Assembly: GCF_020687695.1 (NCBI RefSeq)
Contig: NZ_JAJEWL010000001.1
Span: forward strand, 372,001 to 436,000
Reading direction: 5' to 3'
DNA: 64,000 bases
Source: Pusillimonas sp. MFBS29
GTDB lineage: Bacteria; Pseudomonadota; Gammaproteobacteria; Burkholderiales; Burkholderiaceae_B
Every line of letters begins with the position of its first letter. Position 1 is the stretch's first letter. Below are positions 58,854 to 64,000 of this stretch, piece after piece. A program made the position numbers and the translations under genes. The notes below the pieces were generated by a model. It saw nothing but the letters and a program-made list of their open reading frames with translations. It searched no databases and was not told the DNA's origin.

Positions 58854-60023
58854 ATGAAAATGAATCAGTCAATCAGGCTTTCGGTAGTTGCCGGCGCTGT
58901 GGCCCTGGCCATGCCCCTGCTCGCTTCAGCCCAGATCAAGGTCGGTGTGACCGTTGCAAGTACCGGGCCGGCGGCATCGCTGGGTATCCCCGAGCGCAAT
59001 ACGGTGGCGCTGCTGCCCACCGAGGTCGCCGGTCAGAAAATTGAATACATCGTGCTCGACGACGGCACCGACACCACGGTAGCCGTCAAGAACATGCGCA
59101 AGCTGATTACTGATGACAACGTCGATGTGATCATCGGCACGTCGGTCACGCCTGGCTCGCTGGCCATGGTCGACGTGGCTGGTGAAACCAAAACGCCCAT
59201 GATCAGTGTGGCTGCCAACGCCAAAATCGTCGAACCCGTTGAAGGCCCGCGTCAGTGGGTATTCAAAACGCCCCAGAACGACCAGTTGATGGCGGGTGCA
59301 TTGGCCGACGCCATGGCCAAGCAAGGCATCAAGAAGCTGGGCTTCATCGGTTACAACGACGCCTACGGCGAGGGCTGGCTCAATGTGATGACCGCGGCCG
59401 CCAAGGCCAAGGGCATCGAAATGGTGGCTGTCGAACGCTACGGCCGCACTGACACCAGTGTTACGGGTCAGGCGCTGAAGCTGGTTGCGGCCAAGCCCGA
59501 CGGTATTCTGGTGGCCGGTTCGGGCACACCGGTAGCCTTGCCACAGCGCGAACTCAAGAGCCGCGGCTACAAGGGCATCATGTATCAAACCCACGGTGCG
59601 GCCAACAACGACGTGCTGCGCGTATGTGGTAAAGATTGCAACGACATGATCCTTCCTGCCGGTCCCTTGCTGGTCGCCGACCAGCTCCCCGACAGCAACG
59701 TGGTCAAGAAAAGCGCACTCGAGTACAAATCCAAGTACGAAGCCAAATATGGTGAAGGCACCATCAACACCTTTGGTGGCCATATGTGGGATGCCGGCCT
59801 GCTGGTTTCAACCGCAATCCCCGCAGCTCTGAAAACGGGTGCCAAGCCGGGCACGGCCGAGTTCCGCAAAGCCTTGCGCGACGCGCTCGAGCAAGTCAAG
59901 GATCTTCCTGCATCGCAAGGTGTCTTCAACATGAGCCCAACCGATCACGCCGGCTTCGATGAACGCGCCCGCGTTATTGTCAAGGTCGTCGACGGCAAAT
60001 GGACCTACCAGCCTGATCTATAA
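58854..60023 (+). CDS. Periplasmic substrate-binding protein of a branched-chain amino acid-type ABC transporter
   Basis: 389 residues. Signal peptide 1-26 ending LASA before Gln27 (QIKVGVTVAS), with no lipobox cysteine. Mature part is a two-lobe Leu/Ile/Val-binding-like protein: STGPAASLGIPERNTVALLP, VIIGTSVTPGSLAMVDVAGE, and FIGYNDAYGEGWLNVM. Feeds the membrane transporter encoded downstream. Ligand could be branched-chain amino acids or other small acids and amides; it cannot be read from sequence. 105 bases separate it from the permease gene. Confidence 0.92.
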   Translation: MKMNQSIRLSVVAGAVALAMPLLASAQIKVGVTVASTGPAASLGIPERNTVALLPTEVAGQKIEYIVLDDGTDTTVAVKNMRKLITDDNVDVIIGTSVTPGSLAMVDVAGETKTPMISVAANAKIVEPVEGPRQWVFKTPQNDQLMAGALADAMAKQGIKKLGFIGYNDAYGEGWLNVMTAAAKAKGIEMVAVERYGRTDTSVTGQALKLVAAKPDGILVAGSGTPVALPQRELKSRGYKGIMYQTHGAANNDVLRVCGKDCNDMILPAGPLLVADQLPDSNVVKKSALEYKSKYEAKYGEGTINTFGGHMWDAGLLVSTAIPAALKTGAKPGTAEFRKALRDALEQVKDLPASQGVFNMSPTDHAGFDERARVIVKVVDGKWTYQPDL

Positions 60024-60128
60024 GGTTGCTCGCTTTCAATCCGGCCTTGCGCGGCAGCGGACGGCTGGATTGATATTTCGGATTGAAGCGCGGAGCGTTT
60101 CTTTTCCCAACGTGATGGCTGGTCCGGA

Positions 60129-61166
60129 ATGGATACAACGATAGTACTGATTTTGTTGCAGGATGGCGTCATGAACGGCGCCATCTATGCCTTGCTGGGC
60201 TTGGCTTTGGTGCTGGTGTTCGTCGTAACACGCGTCATTTTCATTCCGCAAGGCGAATTCGTAGCCTTTGGTGCCCTGACGCTCGCTTTCATGGTTAACG
60301 GACGAATGCCAGGCACCGTCAATCTGCTGCTGATCATCGGCGCACTGGTGTTTGCAGTCGAATGCCTGTCGGCGGCACGCAGTCGCAACTGGAGCGGTAT
60401 AGGCAAAACCTTTGCCTGGACTCTGTTGCTGCCCCTTGTCCTGTATTTCCTTGCCCCTTATGTCGTAAGCACAGATACGTCCTTGTGGATCAACGTGCTG
60501 TTCTCTCTTGCTCTGGTCATTCCCCTGGGGCCCATGCTGTATCGCCTGGCCTATCAGCCCGTAGCCGAAGCCAGCGTGCTGGTATTGCTGATCATTTCTG
60601 TGGCGGTGCACTTTGCCCTGACCGGCCTCGCACTGGTTTTCTTTGGCGCGGAAGGCTGGCGCACACCCCCCTTCATGGAAGGCGAAATACAAATGGGGCC
60701 CGTCAGCTGGTCGGCACAAACGTTTTTTGTACTCGGTACCTGTCTGGTGCTGATACTCGGACTCTGGATATTTTTCGGCAGAACGCTCTATGGCCGGGCC
60801 TTAAGGGCAACCGCGGTCAATCGGCGTGGTGCACGACTGGTGGGCATCAGCACCAATATGTCGGGTAGCCTGACCTTCACCCTGGCGGCTGCCATCGGCG
60901 CCTTGTCGGGCATGCTGATCGCGCCGGTTACCACCGTTTACTACGATACGGGCTTCCTGATTGGCCTGAAAGGCTTTGTGGCAGCGATTTTCGGCGGGCT
61001 GGTCAGCTATCCCATTGCGGCCGGCGGGGCTTTGTTCGTCGGCATACTCGAAGCCTTTTCTTCGTTCTGGGCCAGTGCCTACAAAGAGGTCATTGTGTTT
61101 ACGCTGATCATTCCAGTGTTGTTGTGGCGTTCGTTTGGCAGCCACCACATCGAGGACGAGGAGTAA
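60129..61166 (+). CDS. livH: ABC transporter permease LivH-type
   Basis: 345 residues, eight or nine helices. Family motifs include QDGVMNGAIYALLGLALVLV (about 11-30), VTRVIFIPQGEFVAFGALTL and FGGLVSYPIAAGGALFVGIL with the EAA-like loop near the C-terminus. One half of the transmembrane channel; LivM is the other. It is somewhat longer than Escherichia coli LivH (308) because of extra helices around 75-130. Confidence 0.9.
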   Translation: MDTTIVLILLQDGVMNGAIYALLGLALVLVFVVTRVIFIPQGEFVAFGALTLAFMVNGRMPGTVNLLLIIGALVFAVECLSAARSRNWSGIGKTFAWTLLLPLVLYFLAPYVVSTDTSLWINVLFSLALVIPLGPMLYRLAYQPVAEASVLVLLIISVAVHFALTGLALVFFGAEGWRTPPFMEGEIQMGPVSWSAQTFFVLGTCLVLILGLWIFFGRTLYGRALRATAVNRRGARLVGISTNMSGSLTFTLAAAIGALSGMLIAPVTTVYYDTGFLIGLKGFVAAIFGGLVSYPIAAGGALFVGILEAFSSFWASAYKEVIVFTLIIPVLLWRSFGSHHIEDEE

Positions 61167-61170
61167 GCCC

Positions 61171-63021
61171 ATGAACCGTATTCTGCTGATCGCTGTCGTC
61201 CTGCTGCTGGCTGCGCTGCCCTTGTTGTCTGCCACGCCTGAATTCTGGATCACACATCTTAATTACATTGGCCTGTCCAGCCTGGTAGTGCTGGGGTTGA
61301 TTCTGCTTACCGGCATAGGCGGGCTGACTTCCTTCGGCCAGGCAGCCTTTGTGGGCATCGGCGCCTATACCACTGCCGTACTGACGACCGACCTGGGCTT
61401 GTCGCCCTGGCTGACCCTTTTCCTGGGGCTTGTAATTACGTTCGTGGTGTCCTATGTGCTGGGGGCCATCACCTTGCGCCTGTCGGGGCACTACCTGCCA
61501 TTGGGCACCATTGCCTGGTGTCTGTCTTTGTACTACCTGTTTGGCAACATGAGCTTTCTGGGTCAATACGACGGCATTGCGGGTATTGAACCCATAGAGA
61601 TCTTCGGATTCTCGCTGGGCCAGGGGCGGCATATTTACTATCTGATCTGGGCCTTTGTGCTGCTGTCCATGTGGACCACGCGCAACCTGCTTGACTCGCG
61701 GCCCGGGCGAGCCATACGCGCCCTGAAGTCTGGCGGTGGCATGGCCGAGTCCTTTGGCATCAACATGGCTGCCTATAAAGTCATTATTTTTGTCTATGCG
61801 GCATTGCTGGCCAGCATTTCGGGTTGGCTGTATGCGCACATGCAGCGTGCCGTAAGCCCCAGTCCCTTCGGTTTGAACTACGGCATTGAATACCTGTTCA
61901 TGGCTGTAGTGGGCGGTGCGGGCAACGTGTGGGGTGCGGTCGTGGGCTCAGGACTCATCCTGACCCTTAAGGATCAGCTGCAGAACGTACTGCCCAAGAT
62001 TCTTGATACCACTGCCAACTTCGAGCTGATTGTATTCGGCGTACTGATGATATTGGTTTTGCAATATGCGCGTGATGGCGTGTGGCCGATACTGGCGTCA
62101 TGGTGGTCGATACTGACCGGCCGGACCGAAAGGCGGCGCATTGCTCCACCGGCGCCCGCTCAGGCGTTGCCTCAACGCCGGCGCCCCGAAAAAGGAACGC
62201 TGGTGCTCGAGGTCGACGCGATCCGCAAGGAATTTGGCGGTCTGGTTGCAGTCAATGACATCAGCTTCCGTCTGAAGGCGGGCGAGATCATGGGTTTGAT
62301 CGGCCCCAACGGCGCCGGCAAAAGTACGACCTTCAATCTTATTACCGGCGTGTTGCCTGCAACGCGCGGCAAGGTACGCTTTCTCGACGACCGCCTCGAT
62401 ACTTTGTCGGCGCGCGATATCGCCAAGCGGGGTGTCGGACGAACATTCCAGCACGTACAGCTGCTGCCCACCATGACAGTGCTCGAGAACGTGGCGCTGG
62501 GTGCCCATTTGCGCAGTAACGTAGGCGTACTGTCAGCCGCGCTGCATACGGAGCGACGTCAGGAAGCCGAGCTGTTGCACGAGGCGGCCAAGCAACTTGA
62601 GCGCGTAGGCCTGGGAGATTACTTGTACGAACAAGCGGGCAACCTGGCTCTGGGCCAGCAGCGCATTCTGGAAATTGCGCGTGCGCTGGCGGCCGATCCC
62701 GTCCTGCTGTTGCTGGACGAGCCTGCTGCCGGCCTGCGTTACAAGGAAAAGCAGGAACTGGCCGAGGTGCTCGATCAATTGCGCCAGGAGGGCATGAGCA
62801 TTCTCCTGGTTGAGCATGACATGGATTTTGTGATGAATCTGACCGATCATCTGGTCGTCATGGATTTTGGTACCAAGATTGCGGAAGGCATGCCGGCTGA
62901 TATTCAAAAGCATCCGGCCGTGCTTGAAGCCTATCTGGGTGGCATCGATGATGATTTTGATTTTGATGAAGACACCGCCCAGCCGACCGCTGGGGCAACC
63001 GTAGGCGCGGGGGCACTATGA
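61171..63021 (+). CDS. Fused ABC permease (LivM) and ATPase (LivG)
   Basis: 616 residues from the ATG at 61171, with GAGGAG 7-12 bases upstream. Residues 1 to about 320 are Liv[40 protein letters not shown] and [20 protein letters not shown]. After a basic linker ([20 protein letters not shown]) residues about 345-600 are LivG: Walker [15 protein letters not shown] (about 374-387), [20 protein letters not shown], signature [17 protein letters not shown], Walker [12 protein letters not shown] and switch His in LVEHDMDFV. The tail is acidic. A permease and its ATPase in one chain is an uncommon layout for this importer class; the junction is continuous, so it is not a sequencing break. livF overlaps by 4 bases. 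Confidence 0.92.
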   Translation: MNRILLIAVVLLLAALPLLSATPEFWITHLNYIGLSSLVVLGLILLTGIGGLTSFGQAAFVGIGAYTTAVLTTDLGLSPWLTLFLGLVITFVVSYVLGAITLRLSGHYLPLGTIAWCLSLYYLFGNMSFLGQYDGIAGIEPIEIFGFSLGQGRHIYYLIWAFVLLSMWTTRNLLDSRPGRAIRALKSGGGMAESFGINMAAYKVIIFVYAALLASISGWLYAHMQRAVSPSPFGLNYGIEYLFMAVVGGAGNVWGAVVGSGLILTLKDQLQNVLPKILDTTANFELIVFGVLMILVLQYARDGVWPILASWWSILTGRTERRRIAPPAPAQALPQRRRPEKGTLVLEVDAIRKEFGGLVAVNDISFRLKAGEIMGLIGPNGAGKSTTFNLITGVLPATRGKVRFLDDRLDTLSARDIAKRGVGRTFQHVQLLPTMTVLENVALGAHLRSNVGVLSAALHTERRQEAELLHEAAKQLERVGLGDYLYEQAGNLALGQQRILEIARALAADPVLLLLDEPAAGLRYKEKQELAEVLDQLRQEGMSILLVEHDMDFVMNLTDHLVVMDFGTKIAEGMPADIQKHPAVLEAYLGGIDDDFDFDEDTAQPTAGATVGAGAL

Positions 63022-63797
63022 GTACGAACAAGCCCAGGCATCCTATCTTGCAGGTAACTGACCTGACGGCCCGTTATGGCAAGGTCACTGCTGTGGCGGG
63101 CGCCAGCATCGCGGTAACCCGGGGCAGCATTGTCACGGTCATTGGCGGCAACGGCGCGGGCAAGTCAACGTTGCTCAATTCGATCATGGGTGCCTTGCCT
63201 GCAACGGGCAGCTGCACGGGTTCGGTGCAGTATCTGGGCTCCGAGATCGGTTCCTGGCAGGTTGAGCGGCGTGTTTCCGATGGTATTTCGCTGGTACCCG
63301 AGCGGCGTGAGCTGTTTGGCAGCATGACAGTCGAAGATAACTTGCTGCTTGGCGGTTTTCGTTTGTATCGTGCCGGCAAGCATGGCTGGAAGGCAACGAT
63401 AGACGAGGTTTATGATTTGTTCCCGCGTTTGCGCGAGCGCCGTACGCAGCAGGCGGGAACGTTGTCAGGTGGTGAACGCCAGATGCTGGCTGTGGGTCGC
63501 GCACTGATGGCGCAGCCGCAATTGCTGATGCTCGACGAACCCAGTCTGGGCCTGGCACCGCGTATTGTCCGTGAGATTTTCCAGATTATTGCGCGTTTAC
63601 GCAGTACGGGTGTGGCAATTCTGCTGGTCGAGCAGAACGCCCGTGCGGCGTTGCAGGTGGCCGATTATGGCTATGTGCTGGAAACGGGGGAGGTGATCCT
63701 GGAAGGCAAGGCCAAAGAGCTGGCGGGCAATCCGAGGGTTATCGAAAGTTATCTGGGACTGGGGAATGCGCAGAAGGTGACCGAGCAGGTTTCCTGA
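63018..63797 (+). CDS. livF: ABC transporter ATP-binding protein LivF
   Basis: 259 residues, second ATPase of the transporter. Walker A VIGGNGAGKSTLLNSIMGAL (about 38-57), GISLVPERRELFGSMTVEDN, signature LSGGERQMLAVGRAL, Walker B LMLDEPSLGLAP and switch region LLVEQNARAAL. Slightly longer than Escherichia coli LivF (237). The ATG overlaps the stop of the fused livMG gene. Last gene of the operon in view. Confidence 0.94.
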   Translation: MSTNKPRHPILQVTDLTARYGKVTAVAGASIAVTRGSIVTVIGGNGAGKSTLLNSIMGALPATGSCTGSVQYLGSEIGSWQVERRVSDGISLVPERRELFGSMTVEDNLLLGGFRLYRAGKHGWKATIDEVYDLFPRLRERRTQQAGTLSGGERQMLAVGRALMAQPQLLMLDEPSLGLAPRIVREIFQIIARLRSTGVAILLVEQNARAALQVADYGYVLETGEVILEGKAKELAGNPRVIESYLGLGNAQKVTEQVS

Positions 63798-63859
63798 TCA
63801 CCGGGGATTTATGGCGGTCCGAAGAGGCGTTCGCGGATGGATATTACCCCGTTCTAAAT

Positions 63860-64000
63860 AAAGGCACATGTGGCTGGGGCCACTCCGGCTTCACGCGCCA
63901 CGACCCCGGCTGCGCCGGGGTTTCCCGTTCAATTCACGCTGCCCGGAGCGATCGCAGAACTCGCGCCGTCGGGCCGGTGGCCCGAAAACCGGCGCTCACA
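63860..64000. repeat. Second, diverged copy of the element A core, cut by the window end
   Basis: 63876-63927 matches 55829-55885: both read GGGGCC, two variable bases, TCCGGCTTCACGCGC, then ACG and a hairpin and end in CCCG. Here the hairpin is ACCCCGGC/GCCGGGGT (63903-63910, 63914-63921). The preceding bases (AAAGGCACATGTGGCT) correspond in position to the left arm of element A but differ in sequence. A further hairpin CGGGCC/GGCCCG is at 63970-63984. No gene is seen after livF in the window. Confidence 0.65.

Noticed and set aside
63798-64000. Intrinsic terminator after livF
   Set aside because: Hairpins are present (63903-63921 and 63970-63984) but neither has a T-run; the first is part of the shared repeat core.

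Overview
The window is chromosomal DNA from a Gram-negative betaproteobacterium, most likely a member of the Alcaligenaceae (Bordetella / Pusillimonas / Achromobacter relatives). The evidence is the gene content: a RisA/RisS-type two-component pair, a complete 14-gene nuo operon followed by a DUF2818 gene, the order smc-zipA-ligA, a Burkholderiales-type trimeric porin with a C-terminal Phe, and TsaB fused to RimI. Taxonomy is inferred from these features, not from a database match. Genes are dense and mostly housekeeping; no rRNA, tRNA, CRISPR array, phage gene or transposase gene was seen.

Layout. 1-4706 (minus): Mrp/Mnh multisubunit Na+/H+ antiporter, mnhA-B-C-D and the first 27 codons of mnhE, which continues off the left edge. 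4966-10100 (plus): a PAP2-like membrane protein lacking its catalytic residues, then a BCCT transporter followed by a cNMP/CBS/DUF294 protein and a DnaQ-like exonuclease, which look like a transport-regulation cassette. 10102-17422: a SulP transporter with STAS domain, a LysR regulator divergent from a DODA-type dioxygenase, cytochrome b561, an ABC exporter and a ChrA-type transporter. 17948-19021: the major porin, with a structured upstream region and two downstream hairpins. 19269-34409: nuoA-N (respiratory complex I) plus a DUF2818 gene, followed by serB.

35366-48799 holds a TetR regulator divergent from an Mpo1-like membrane protein, a small two-helix membrane protein, a GNAT acetyltransferase, mfd, ispD-ispF, an AhpC-type peroxiredoxin downstream of risA-risS, a tsaB-rimI fusion, a family-4 uracil-DNA glycosylase and lplT. 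49055-55734 is smc-zipA-ligA. 55735-56340 is non-coding and carries two neighbouring elements with long perfect inverted repeats. 56407-58440 (minus) is msrB-yciB-bolA-ppiC with a clear terminator. 58854-63797 is a branched-chain amino-acid-type ABC uptake operon in which the permease LivM and the ATPase LivG are one polypeptide. The last 150 bases hold a second copy of the repeat core seen after ligA.

The most unusual items are the pair of intergenic repeat elements (two diverged copies of one core show compensating base changes in a hairpin), the inactive PAP2-fold protein, the BCCT/DUF294/exonuclease cassette, the two protein fusions (TsaB-RimI, LivM-LivG), and several palindromic operator candidates in divergent promoter regions. 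No wholly new defence or biosynthetic system was recognised.
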